This document shows, piece after piece, positions 15,310 through 23,771 of a stretch of 64,000 nucleotides of DNA. Positions within the stretch are counted from its first letter, which is position 1; every line of letters starts with the position of its first letter. Below the pieces are notes generated by a model that had not been told where the DNA came from, did not search any database, and saw only the letters and a program-made list of their open reading frames with translations. Made by a program: the position numbers and the translations under genes. The stretch lies in contig JAFEGO010000053.1 in the NCBI GenBank assembly GCA_018239845.1, positions 22,864-86,863 on the forward strand, in the 5' to 3' direction. The DNA comes from Verrucomicrobiota bacterium (lineage in GTDB: Bacteria > Verrucomicrobiota > Verrucomicrobiia > Opitutales > Opitutaceae).

Positions 15310-17712
15310 ATGAAGCACCTCCTCCGCCAGCTCGCCAAATCCCCCGGCTACACCGCCCTCGCCCTCGGTGCGCTCGCGCTCGGCATCGGGGCCAACACCG
15401 TCCTCTTCTCGGCGATCAACACGCTCTTCCTGCGACCGCTGGCCTACCCGCAGCCCGACCGCCTTGTGCGCGTCTTCAGCTCCTTCGCCGAGAAGGGCCT
15501 GGAGCAGACCGCCGTATCCTGGCCGCGTTACACGGCTTTCCGCGATCAGGCGGAGGCCTTCTCCGCCTTGGCCGCGCAGTCTTTCACCGGCTTCACGCTC
15601 ACCGGCCGCGGCGATCCCGAGCAGGTGCAGGCCCGGCGCGTCACGGCCTCGTTCTTCACCGTGCTCGGCGTAAAGCCGCTGCTCGGCCGCGCCTTCACCG
15701 TCGCTGAGGATAATCCCGGCGGAGGCAACGTCGCCGTCCTCAATCACGGCTATTGGCAGAAACGTTTTGGCGGCGATCCCGCCATCATCGGCCAGACCCT
15801 CAATCTCGACGGCCGCGTCACCACGATCGTCGGCGTCCTGCCTCCGCTCGGCTCTCCTTTCGACCAGAATCAGGTCTGGGTCCCGCGGCCGCAGGAGCAG
15901 GAGGGCCTGCCCCAGGAGCTGATCGATCGCGGCTCCGGTTATCTCAATGTCATCGGCCGCCTCAAGCCCGGGGTCACCGCCGCGCAGGCCGCCGACCAGC
16001 TGCGCGTCGTCCATTCGCGCTACAGCCAGGCTTTCTCCGACAAGGTCGACGCCAAGTGCGGTCTCAGCGTGATCTCCCTGCAGGAGGACGTGGTGGGCAA
16101 CTCCCGTCCGATGTTTATGATGCTCCTCGCCGCGGTCGGCTGCGTGCTCCTCGTCGCCTGCTTCAACGTCGCCAATCTCCTCCTCGCCCGCTTCGCCGCC
16201 CGGCGCAAGGAAATCGCCATCCGCTCCGCCCTCGGCGCCTCGCGCCGCCGCATCGTCGTCCAATTCCTCGGCGAAAGTGTATTCCTCGCCGTCGTCGCCG
16301 GCGCCATCGGCGTGCTCCTCGCCATTTGGGGTCTCGATCTTCTCGCCCGTGCGGGGGCGGATTTCATCCCGCGCGCCAACGAGCTCCACCTCGACGTGCG
16401 CGTCCTCGCCTTCGCCGGCGCGCTTTCGCTGCTCACCGGTCTGCTCCTTGGGGTTTTCCCCGCGATTCAGGCTTCGCGCACCGACCCCAATGAATCGCTC
16501 AAGGACGCCACGCGCGGCTCCACCGGCGGCCGCCACGCCGGCGTTTTCCGCTCCACGTTGTTCGTGCTCGAGATCGCTCTTTCGCTCGTCGTCCTCGTCT
16601 GCGCCGCGTTGTTGATCGACAGTTTCCGCCGGCTCCAGCACGTCGACCCGGGCTTCCGCGCGGAAAATCTCACGGTCTTCAATCTCGCGCTCCCGGAGGG
16701 CCAGTACCCGACCACCGAGCGCCAGGGTATTTTCTTCGAACAGGCCCTCGAAAAGATCCGCGCCATCCCCGGCGTCACGCTCGCGTCCGCGTCCAACGGT
16801 CTTCCGATCGTCGGCGGCGGCGCGCGCTCACCCGCCGCCGTCATGGGGCAGGCCCTGCCGCCCATGCAGGAGCGCGCCATCGTCGCCCGCACCACCACCC
16901 ATCCCGGCTACTTCGCCACCCTCGGCGTGAAGATCAAACAGGGCCGCGACTTCACCGCGCGAGATCGCACCGACAAGCCCAACGTCGTCATCATCAACGA
17001 ATCCTTTGCGCAGCGCCTCTTCCACGGCGCCAATCCCGTGGGGCGCAGCCTCATCACCGGCATCGCCTCCATCCCCCGCGAGATCGTCGGCGTCGTCGCC
17101 GACTACCGCGGTGTGAGCCTCAGCGAGCCGCCGACCGACCAGATGTACTATCCGTCGCTGCAGCTCGACGGTCAGTTTCTCACCGTCGTCGTCCAAAGCC
17201 CGCGTCCCACCGCCAGCCTGCGCGCCGAACTCAACCAAGCCGTGCACAGCCTCGACGCCGGTCTGCCGTTGGGCGACATCCAGCCTTTCACCCAACAGCT
17301 CGCCGACGCCATCGCCGACCGGCGTCTCGTCATGCTGATGCTCGGCGCCTTCGCCCTGCTCTCCCTCATCCTCGCCGGCATGGGCATCTACAGCGTGATC
17401 GCCTACGGCGTCGCGCAACGCACCCAGGAATTCGGCATCCGCTTGGCTCTCGGCGCCCAGCCCCACGAGGTCGTCGCGATGGTCGTCCGCGAGGGCCTCA
17501 AGCTCGCGCTCATCGGCCTCGGCGTCGGCCTCCTCATCGCGTTTTTCCTCACGCGCCTGATCCAAAGCCTCCTCTTCGAGGTCAACGCCACCGATCCCAT
17601 CGTCTTCATCCTCGTGGCCGCCTTCCTCGCCGTCATCGCCGCCCTCGCCTGTTACCTCCCCGCCCGCCGCGCCACCAAAGTCGACCCGATGACCGCGCTC
17701 CGCGCGGAATGA
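15310..17712 (+). CDS. ABC transporter permease, double MacB/FtsX module (ADOP type)
   Basis: An 800-residue permease beginning MKHLLRQLAKSPGYTALALG, with the GIGANTVLFSAINTLFLRPL motif after helix 1. Membrane block 1 is marked by ACFNVANLLLARFAARRKEIAIRSALG and module 2 by STLFVLEIALSLVVLVCAALL. It ends PARRATKVDPMTALRAE. It follows its neighbour by 10 bases and shares the same layout, which points to tandem duplication followed by divergence. Substrate unknown. Related MacB pumps handle lipids, peptides or antibiotics, but that cannot be transferred here. Confidence 0.93.
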   Translation: MKHLLRQLAKSPGYTALALGALALGIGANTVLFSAINTLFLRPLAYPQPDRLVRVFSSFAEKGLEQTAVSWPRYTAFRDQAEAFSALAAQSFTGFTLTGRGDPEQVQARRVTASFFTVLGVKPLLGRAFTVAEDNPGGGNVAVLNHGYWQKRFGGDPAIIGQTLNLDGRVTTIVGVLPPLGSPFDQNQVWVPRPQEQEGLPQELIDRGSGYLNVIGRLKPGVTAAQAADQLRVVHSRYSQAFSDKVDAKCGLSVISLQEDVVGNSRPMFMMLLAAVGCVLLVACFNVANLLLARFAARRKEIAIRSALGASRRRIVVQFLGESVFLAVVAGAIGVLLAIWGLDLLARAGADFIPRANELHLDVRVLAFAGALSLLTGLLLGVFPAIQASRTDPNESLKDATRGSTGGRHAGVFRSTLFVLEIALSLVVLVCAALLIDSFRRLQHVDPGFRAENLTVFNLALPEGQYPTTERQGIFFEQALEKIRAIPGVTLASASNGLPIVGGGARSPAAVMGQALPPMQERAIVARTTTHPGYFATLGVKIKQGRDFTARDRTDKPNVVIINESFAQRLFHGANPVGRSLITGIASIPREIVGVVADYRGVSLSEPPTDQMYYPSLQLDGQFLTVVVQSPRPTASLRAELNQAVHSLDAGLPLGDIQPFTQQLADAIADRRLVMLMLGAFALLSLILAGMGIYSVIAYGVAQRTQEFGIRLALGAQPHEVVAMVVREGLKLALIGLGVGLLIAFFLTRLIQSLLFEVNATDPIVFILVAAFLAVIAALACYLPARRATKVDPMTALRAE

Positions 17713-17714
17713 CC

Positions 17715-17804
17715 AATGTCTAATGACTAATGCCCAATGCCCCATGTCCATCCGCTATCACTGTCCCTCCGTCATTAGTCATTAGACATTAGGCATTCGT
17801 CATT
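17715..17804. repeat. CATTAGN heptamer inverted repeat, copy 2
   Basis: An 18-base arm at 17715-17732 (AATGTCTAATGACTAATG) is perfectly inverted at 17773-17790. Both arms are tandem 7-mers (NCTAATG / CATTAGN), extended by degenerate units to 17804. It fills the whole gap between two permease genes. Confidence 0.75.
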
Positions 17805-17812
17805 TTCCCGCC

Positions 17813-20233
17813 ATGAAACACGCCCTCCGCTCCCTCGCCAAAACCCCCGGCTTCACCCTCGTCGCCGTCCTCACGTTGGCGCTCTGCATCGGCGCCAACA
17901 GCGCGATCTTCTCCGTCGTCCACGCGATCCTCCTAAAGCCCTACCCGTGGCCCGACTCGGAAAAGCTCGTCTATGTCTATAACACTTATCCCGGCATGGG
18001 TCTGCAGAACGCCGGCGTATCTATTCCTGATTACCTGGATCGCCGCGAAGGGGTGAGCGGCTTTGCCGACAGCGCGATGTACTACAGCTATGGCTGGAAT
18101 CTCGGCGGCGGCGGCGAGCCCGAGCGCGTCAACGGCGTCACCGCCACGCCTTCGCTCTTCACGACGCTCAAGACTGGCGCCGCCCTCGGTCGCGTCTTCA
18201 CGGAAGACGACGCCAAACCCGGCGCGCCCAAGGTCGTCGTCCTCAGCCACAGCCTTTGGAAAAATCGCTTTGGCGCCGACCCCGCGATCCTCGGCAAATC
18301 GATCCTTCTCGCCAATACGCCCCTCACGGTCATCGGCGTGATGCCCGAGACGTTTTTCTTCCCCACCCCGCGCGCGCAGGTCTGGGTGCCCTTCGGCATA
18401 AAACCCGAGCAGCGCACCGACGCGGAGCGCGGCCACGAATTCTCCACGATGATCGCCCGGCTAAAGCCCGGGGCCACCATCGCCTCCGTGCAACGCGACC
18501 TCGATCTCATCGAGCGCCGCAACGAGGAGCACATTCCGCAGCTGAGCGGGTTCTGGAAGACCGCCGGTTTTGGCGGCCGCACCCAGGGCTTTCTCGAGCA
18601 GAACGTCGAGAACATCCGCGGCATGCTCTGGCTCGTGCAGGCCGGCGTCGCCGCCGCCTTGCTCATCGGCTGCGCCAATGTCGCCAGCCTGCTCCTCGCC
18701 CGCGCCGTCTCGCGCGAACGCGAGCTCGCCATCCGCGCCGCCCTCGGCGCCACCCGCGGCAAACTCATCCAGCTCCTGCTCACCGAGAGCCTGATCCTCT
18801 TCCTCCTCGGCGGCGCTCTCGGCCTCCTCGTCGCCGTCTGGGGCGTAGGCGGACTCGAGGCGCTCGGCCTTTCCTCGCTCCCCCGCGCCGAGGGCATCGC
18901 CCTCGACCCCACTGTCTTCGCCTTCACCCTGCTCTGCGCGCTCGGCACTGGCCTCATTTTTGGCGCGCTCCCCGCGTGGTCCGCCTCGCGCGCCGATGCC
19001 GCCGCCGGTCTCAAGGAAGCCGGCGCCCGCGGCACCGCCGGCCGCCGCACGCAGTCGCTGCGTGCGATCCTTGTCGTCACCGAGATCGCCCTCGCCGTCA
19101 TGCTGCTCTCTACCGCCGGCCTCCTCGTGAAGAGTTTCCAAAAACTCCAGCTCGAGTCCCCCGGCTTCACCCCCGGTGGCGTGCTCACCGCGCAGCTCAC
19201 CCTCCCGGTCCCGGAGCGTGATGCCGCTGCAAAATACATCGCCTTTCACGACTCCGCCGTCTCCGCCCTCCGCGCCATCCCGGGCGTCACCGCCGCCGGC
19301 ATCACCACGACCCTGCCGTTCTCCGGTGATAATGACCAAGGCTCCTACACGAGCCCCGATATTGTTATCCCGCCCGGCGCGCCCATCCCGCACGGTCAGG
19401 TCCGCCAGGTGGACTCCGGCTACCTCCACGCCCTCGGTCTCACGCTGCTCCGTGGTCGCTGGATCGCGGACACCGACACCGCAAGTTCCCAGCCCGTCGT
19501 CGTCATCGACCGCGTCCTCGCCGACCGCTATTGGCCCGGCCAGGACCCCATCGGCAAGCGCATCGTCCGCGGCGACACCGCCGGCAAGTCTCCTTGCATC
19601 GTCGTCGGCGTCGTCGCTCCGGTGAAGAACCGCAACCTCGAGGAAGCCATCAAAAAGGAGACGCTGTATTTCCCCTATGCCCAGCATCCCGAAGCCGCCT
19701 TCGTCCTCGTCGTGAAGACTGCCGGCGATCCCGCCGCGCTCGCCGCGAGCGTCCGCCACGCTATCCGTCAGGCCGATCCCGACCAACCCGTCTTCGACGT
19801 GAAGACGATGGGCCAACGCATGGAAGACGCCGCCCAGCCGCGCCGCGCGCCGATGGTCCTGCTCTCACTCTTCAGCGGCGTCGCCCTCCTCCTCGCGGCC
19901 CTCGGCGTGTATGGCATCCTCGCCTTCTCCGTCGCCCAGCGCACCTCGGAGTTTGGCATCCGCCTCGCCCTCGGCGCCACCGCGCGGGACATTGCCACGC
20001 TCATCCTCCGTCAAGGCGGCCTGCTCGTCGCAGTCGGCATCGCCGCCGGCCTCCTCGGCTACCTCGCCCTCAGCCGCATCGTCGCCCAACTCCTCTACGG
20101 CGTCGCCGCCACCGATCCGTCGACGCTCGCGATTGCCCCCCTCGTCCTCGCCCTCGTCGCCCTCTTCGCCTGCCTCCTCCCCGCCCGCCGCGCCACCAAG
20201 GTCGACCCGATCGTGGCTTTGCGCAGCGAGTAA
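17813..20233 (+). CDS. ABC transporter permease, double MacB/FtsX module (ADOP type)
   Basis: An 806-residue permease, the last of five in tandem. It starts MKHALRSLAKTPGFTLVAVL and carries CIGANSAIFSVVHAILLKP. Membrane block 1 has GCANVASLLLARAVSRERELAIRAALG, and module 2 starts near AILVVTEIALAVMLLSTAGL. It ends PARRATKVDPIVALRSE. No ATPase is fused. The preceding gap is a heptamer inverted repeat that could form a stable hairpin in the message. It may therefore lower expression of this distal gene; that is inference. Confidence 0.93.
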   Translation: MKHALRSLAKTPGFTLVAVLTLALCIGANSAIFSVVHAILLKPYPWPDSEKLVYVYNTYPGMGLQNAGVSIPDYLDRREGVSGFADSAMYYSYGWNLGGGGEPERVNGVTATPSLFTTLKTGAALGRVFTEDDAKPGAPKVVVLSHSLWKNRFGADPAILGKSILLANTPLTVIGVMPETFFFPTPRAQVWVPFGIKPEQRTDAERGHEFSTMIARLKPGATIASVQRDLDLIERRNEEHIPQLSGFWKTAGFGGRTQGFLEQNVENIRGMLWLVQAGVAAALLIGCANVASLLLARAVSRERELAIRAALGATRGKLIQLLLTESLILFLLGGALGLLVAVWGVGGLEALGLSSLPRAEGIALDPTVFAFTLLCALGTGLIFGALPAWSASRADAAAGLKEAGARGTAGRRTQSLRAILVVTEIALAVMLLSTAGLLVKSFQKLQLESPGFTPGGVLTAQLTLPVPERDAAAKYIAFHDSAVSALRAIPGVTAAGITTTLPFSGDNDQGSYTSPDIVIPPGAPIPHGQVRQVDSGYLHALGLTLLRGRWIADTDTASSQPVVVIDRVLADRYWPGQDPIGKRIVRGDTAGKSPCIVVGVVAPVKNRNLEEAIKKETLYFPYAQHPEAAFVLVVKTAGDPAALAASVRHAIRQADPDQPVFDVKTMGQRMEDAAQPRRAPMVLLSLFSGVALLLAALGVYGILAFSVAQRTSEFGIRLALGATARDIATLILRQGGLLVAVGIAAGLLGYLALSRIVAQLLYGVAATDPSTLAIAPLVLALVALFACLLPARRATKVDPIVALRSE

Positions 20234-20286
20234 TCCCGTTTTGAGTTTGGCTGAGCCACGTCTCACTTCCAGAGTCCCGTGTCGCC

Positions 20287-20685
20287 ATGCCAGCTCTTGA
20301 AAAGATTATCCTCCGCTTGGAGAGATGGCAGACGAAGAACCGAAAGGCTGAAGCGGTTTTTTTCGCCGCATCTTGGCTTATGTTCTCGTTGCTGCGCGTG
20401 TTGAATCACGCGACGTTTGGTTTCAATATCTTCGAAACTCTACTCAGCATCGGTCTCTACATTTGGTATATCGTATTTACGATCTGGTGTGTCCTCTTTT
20501 TGACCCCTTACTTAGGGGCCTATCTGCGGCGCCGGCGCGCCGGTGAATCCGTCGAACAAGCGATGCAGTTCGAGACGAGGCGCACCTTCACCGGCAGTGT
20601 ATGGATTGATGCCCTTGTATTTGTTTTAGTCGGAGCGACAGCCTTTTGCGTCGTCGGGTATTTAATCTACCAGATTGGCAAATAG
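20287..20685 (+). CDS. Hypothetical membrane protein
   Basis: A 132-residue protein with three hydrophobic stretches (about 24-42, 47-80 as one long or two short helices, and 108-130). A basic loop RRRRAGESVEQ lies between the second and third. No recognised family. Base composition is visibly lower in GC than the permeases before it, with AT-ending codons, which suggests a different history. It lies 53 bases after the last permease on the same strand and could be the tail of that operon. Its minus-strand neighbour is convergent. Confidence 0.7.
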   Translation: MPALEKIILRLERWQTKNRKAEAVFFAASWLMFSLLRVLNHATFGFNIFETLLSIGLYIWYIVFTIWCVLFLTPYLGAYLRRRRAGESVEQAMQFETRRTFTGSVWIDALVFVLVGATAFCVVGYLIYQIGK

Positions 20686-20739
20686 CTTCACGTGATCAGC
20701 CACAATATCGGCCGGTCAGCGACTCCCTGATTTCGGCCC

Positions 20740-21423
20740 TTAGCCCAGCTCCACCGTCCGCACCGTTAATGCCCGCGCCTGCTCCGCGCGTTTGCGGTTT
20801 TTCTCCACACCCAGCGCTTCGAGGCCGAGCGTGTTGGCCACAGCCAGCACCGTGCCCACGCCACAGAAAGGATCGAAGATCACCGGGCCTTGCTGCAAGT
20901 CCAGCGCCGGGCCGACGACTTCCTTCGCGAAACGCACCGCGTGACCTGCCGCGCGCACGCCCATCGCGCGCACCCATTTTTGCTCGCCGGCATCGGTGAT
21001 CACGTCGGGGATCGCCAGCACATCCGGACACTTCAACGCCCGCGATACCGCGATCATGTGCGTGAATCCGGGCCGGCCATACGTGAGCATCCCCGGCGGA
21101 CGGCGGCACACGATCTTGTGAAACAACACGTGCGCGCCGGCCTCCTCCGTCGCGCGCATCACCAGCGCGCCTTTGTCGATCCAGACGCCGTCGCGCTTGA
21201 TGTCGCTCTGGAAGAAAATTGCCGCGCTCCCATCCGGCACCGCCTCCACCACCAGCCGCGCCGCATCGATAAACCACGGCCGCCACGCTTCCAGACTCAT
21301 CCCCACCTCCGACACGTCCGGCAGCGACGTCACCGCACACGCCCCGGCGATCACGCCGTGCTCCCGCATCCACGGAATCGCATCCGCGCAGTGCACTGTC
21401 CGCTGGCCATCGGCTTCGGTCAT
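20740..21423 (-). CDS. SAM-dependent methyltransferase, DNA-methylase-like fold
   Basis: About 227 residues. A C-terminal SAM-binding motif FDPFCGVGTVLAVANTLG, with GVEKNRKRAEQA after it, matches the permuted order of beta-class N4/N6-type DNA methylases. Near the N-terminus TSLPDVSEV stands where those enzymes have their (D/S)PPY/W catalytic motif, so the canonical catalytic residues are altered. There is no target-recognition region of usual size and no restriction gene nearby. Substrate could be nucleic acid or something else. The ATG at 21423 (MTEADGQRTVHCAD) is preferred over one five codons upstream. Confidence 0.75.
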   Translation of the reverse strand: MTEADGQRTVHCADAIPWMREHGVIAGACAVTSLPDVSEVGMSLEAWRPWFIDAARLVVEAVPDGSAAIFFQSDIKRDGVWIDKGALVMRATEEAGAHVLFHKIVCRRPPGMLTYGRPGFTHMIAVSRALKCPDVLAIPDVITDAGEQKWVRAMGVRAAGHAVRFAKEVVGPALDLQQGPVIFDPFCGVGTVLAVANTLGLEALGVEKNRKRAEQARALTVRTVELG

Positions 21424-21476
21424 GATCGCAGGGTGCAAGCCGTGCGCATTCCCGCCAAGCCTTTCGATGGCCTTCG

Positions 21477-21530
21477 GTTCATTCTGTCCATTCTGTCAAA
21501 AATCAGAAACCCGATTTAGACAGAATGAAC
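21477..21530. repeat. 12-bp inverted repeat with internal direct repeat
   Basis: GTTCATTCTGTC (21477-21488) is perfectly inverted at 21519-21530. CATTCTGTC is also directly repeated next to the left arm. It is an intergenic hairpin-type element in a 280-base gap that holds two further repeats. Confidence 0.65.
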
Positions 21531-21567
21531 GGAATTTACGAAATGCGGATGGCACCGCCGTGCAAAA

Positions 21568-21644
21568 GTAGGGCGGGGTCTCCGACCCGCCCTTGGGGCC
21601 CGTCCGCCTTCTCGCGTCGAAGGGCGGGTCAAAGACCCGCCCTA
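21568..21644. repeat. GGGCGGGTC/GACCCGCCC palindromic repeat pair
   Basis: Two hairpins stand back to back. The left starts GTAGGGCGGGGTC and closes with GACCCGCCCT. The right is AGGGCGGGTC-AAA-GACCCGCCCTAC. The outer ends (GTAGGGC and GCCCTAC) are also inverted. It has the build of a paired REP-like element. Confidence 0.75.
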
Positions 21645-21666
21645 CTTCCGATCCTGCATCTCTCAC

Positions 21667-21697
21667 GCTTACCGCTTAAAGCTTATCGCTTACCGCT
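21667..21697. repeat. Tandem GCTTANN heptamer repeat, copy 3
   Basis: Units GCTTACC, GCTTAAA, GCTTATC, GCTTACC, GCT lie just after the stop of the epimerase gene at 21704. This is the most regular of the three copies. Confidence 0.75.
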
Positions 21698-21703
21698 CTC
21701 CTC

Positions 21704-22543
21704 TCACTTCATCCCGCGCTTAATGAAGTCTAGGCCCTGCGTGTAGACATCCTTCGGGTCGGCAAACAAATCGCGCCACACGCGGGTCGCGGCGGCGAGA
21801 TCCGGCAGCGCGCGGCCGAAGGCTTCGATCGTGAGCCAGCGGTCGTACTTGATCTTCTTCAGTATCGCGAAGGTCTCGGCCCAGGCGATCTGGCCGGTGC
21901 CGGGCGTGCCGCGGTCGTTTTCGCTCAGGTGCACGTGCACGAGGCGCTTGGCGATGGCCTCCAGCGCCGCGGGAGAATTCTTCTCCTCGATGTGCGCGTG
22001 GAAGGTGTCCCACATCATGCCGCAGGACGGGTGATTGATGTCACCGACCCATTGATACGTGTCGGCCGCGGTCGTGAGGAAATAGTTCTCGAAGCGATTG
22101 AGGTACTCCACGGCGAGCGTGACTTTCGCCGCCTTGGCGTGCTCCGCGACCTGCTTGAAGGTCTCGACGCCGCGCTTGCGCTCGTCGGCCGTCGGGCCGG
22201 TGCCGCTGAAGACGCCGAGCGGCGAGTGCAGCGGGCCGCAGAGCACCTCGCAGTTGAACTCCGCGCAGCGGTCCAGCACCCACTTGAGCCGGTCCACCGC
22301 CGCCTGCCGCACTTTTGGGTCGGCGCTGATCGGGCTGGCGTCGGGCGCCATCACCGTGACGGCCGTCGCGCCGAGGCCGAGGTTCTTCAGTTTGCCGCCG
22401 AGGGCCTTGTACTCGGCCGAGGTGCCTTCGAATACGGGGATCTCGACGCCGTCGTAGCCGGTTTTCTTCAAGTCCGCGAGAAGCGGGTCGTGTGCTTCGG
22501 TGACTTTGGCCGTCCAAAGCAGCAGGTTCATGCCTATATTCAT
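21704..22543 (-). CDS. Sugar phosphate isomerase/epimerase, xylose-isomerase-like TIM barrel
   Basis: 279 residues of the AP-endonuclease-2-like TIM barrel group, close in pattern to ketose 3-epimerases. Candidate metal and catalytic residues are visible in order: VEYLNRFE (first Glu), MMWDTFHAHIEE (Asp and His), VHLSENDRGTPG, and LTIEAFG (second Glu). The ATG at 22543 (MNIGMNLLLWTAKVTEAHD) fits the family start; an upstream in-frame start adds a Cys/Pro-rich leader. It is probably the last gene of a minus-strand unit with the oxidoreductase (23772) and VCBS protein (22664). It would act on a sugar or sugar acid in the cytoplasm. Confidence 0.88.
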   Translation of the reverse strand: MNIGMNLLLWTAKVTEAHDPLLADLKKTGYDGVEIPVFEGTSAEYKALGGKLKNLGLGATAVTVMAPDASPISADPKVRQAAVDRLKWVLDRCAEFNCEVLCGPLHSPLGVFSGTGPTADERKRGVETFKQVAEHAKAAKVTLAVEYLNRFENYFLTTAADTYQWVGDINHPSCGMMWDTFHAHIEEKNSPAALEAIAKRLVHVHLSENDRGTPGTGQIAWAETFAILKKIKYDRWLTIEAFGRALPDLAAATRVWRDLFADPKDVYTQGLDFIKRGMK

Positions 22544-22565
22544 GGGGTACTGGGGTAAAAGGGGT

Positions 22566-22640
22566 GGACACGAATCACACGAATTTCCCACGAAGCAGAC
22601 GATGATCTTACTTCGTGAAAAATTCGTGCAATTCGTGTCC
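22566..22640. repeat. 30-base imperfect inverted repeat (CACGAAT element)
   Basis: Arms 22566-22595 and 22611-22640 are inverted with four mismatches around a 15-base loop. Each arm contains CACGAA three times. It separates the VCBS gene from the epimerase gene and could form a long hairpin in the message. Confidence 0.75.
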
Positions 22641-22663
22641 CAATCAGGGTCAGCGACTCGGGG

Positions 22664-23767
22664 TTAGTCGTTGCCTTGGTTGAAGTAGATCACGAGGCCG
22701 TCCTTGCCGGGGGCCACGACGTCGAGGCGGCCGTTGCCGGTGAGGTCGCCGACCGCGAAGTGGATGCCGAGGCCCTTGCCGGTGCCGATAGGGCCGAAGT
22801 CCACGACGTGTTTCACGAACGACTCGCCCGTCCACTTGAAGACGTACCAGCCGTACGGATCCTTGTCGCCGCCGTCGCCCTGCGGGTGGGCGCGGAAGCG
22901 CTTGCCCGTGATGAGCTCCGGCTTGCCGTCGCCGTCGATGTCGACCCACTGCAGGTCGTGATACTGGCTGCTGAGGGGGTCGATCTCGTGGCGCGTCCAG
23001 GTGCGCTTGCCCGCGGCGTCGATCTTGTAATCCCACCAGCTGAGGCCGTAGCCGTGGCCTTCGCCGAGGATGAGCTCGTTCTTGCCGTCGCCATTGAGGT
23101 CGACGACGAGGATCGGCACGCTGGGGGCGCGGCCGAGGTTGAACTCGGGGTGCCAGATCCACTCACCGTTGTATGGATCGGCGGGGGCCTCGAGCCAGCC
23201 GTTGGTGAGGATGAAGTCACCGCGGCCGTTGCCCGTCACGTCGCCGAAGCCGAGGCCGTGGCCCTGGTGGTCATTCTCGCGGCCCTTGAACTTGAGCTTG
23301 TGCGTGGAGAACTTGCCCGTGCCCTTGCCGTTGGCGTCGCGGATCAGCTTGTAAACGACGAGCGGCTTGCCCGGGGTGTTGGGCACGATCTCGAGTTCGC
23401 CGTCGCCATCGACGTCCCACGCGCGCGTGGTCTCGATGTTGCCGGTCTCGGCGATGATGTGCTCCGGCCACTCCTTGCCGGCCACGCCGGGATTCTCGCG
23501 CCAGCGGAGCGTGTTGCCCCACCAGCCACCCGTGATGTAGTCGAGGCGACCGTCGCCGTTGATGTCCATCGGGATGGTGGAGAAGTCGTCGTAGTACTCG
23601 TCGGCGGCAAAGATGGTGCCGATCTTGTGCTGCTTCTTGAAGTCCGGGCCTTGGTACCAGAAGGCGCCGCTGACGATGTCGGGAATGCCGTCACCATCGA
23701 CGTCGAAGATGCCGGCCGACTCGAAACGCTCGGCGGCGAGCACGTGTTTGCGGAAATTCAGGGCCAT
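22664..23767 (-). CDS. VCBS/FG-GAP repeat protein, seven-bladed propeller
   Basis: 367 residues made almost wholly of FG-GAP/VCBS repeats. Seven Asp-rich calcium-loop motifs are visible in order: DVDGDGIPDI, DINGDGRLDY, DVDGDGELEI, DVTGNGRGDF, DLNGDGKNEL, DIDGDGKPEL, DLTGNGRLDV. Seven copies predict a seven-bladed beta-propeller. No signal peptide is evident, since the N-terminus is MALNFRKHVLAAERFES, so a cytoplasmic or non-classically exported role is likely. The gene follows the Gfo/Idh oxidoreductase by 4 bases, implying co-translation and a shared pathway. Function is otherwise unknown; sugar binding is only a guess. Confidence 0.88.
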   Translation of the reverse strand: MALNFRKHVLAAERFESAGIFDVDGDGIPDIVSGAFWYQGPDFKKQHKIGTIFAADEYYDDFSTIPMDINGDGRLDYITGGWWGNTLRWRENPGVAGKEWPEHIIAETGNIETTRAWDVDGDGELEIVPNTPGKPLVVYKLIRDANGKGTGKFSTHKLKFKGRENDHQGHGLGFGDVTGNGRGDFILTNGWLEAPADPYNGEWIWHPEFNLGRAPSVPILVVDLNGDGKNELILGEGHGYGLSWWDYKIDAAGKRTWTRHEIDPLSSQYHDLQWVDIDGDGKPELITGKRFRAHPQGDGGDKDPYGWYVFKWTGESFVKHVVDFGPIGTGKGLGIHFAVGDLTGNGRLDVVAPGKDGLVIYFNQGND

Positions 23768-23771
23768 GGCG

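Noticed and set aside
17715..17804. CRISPR array
   Set aside because: The repeats are 7-base tandem units without spacers and with no cas genes.
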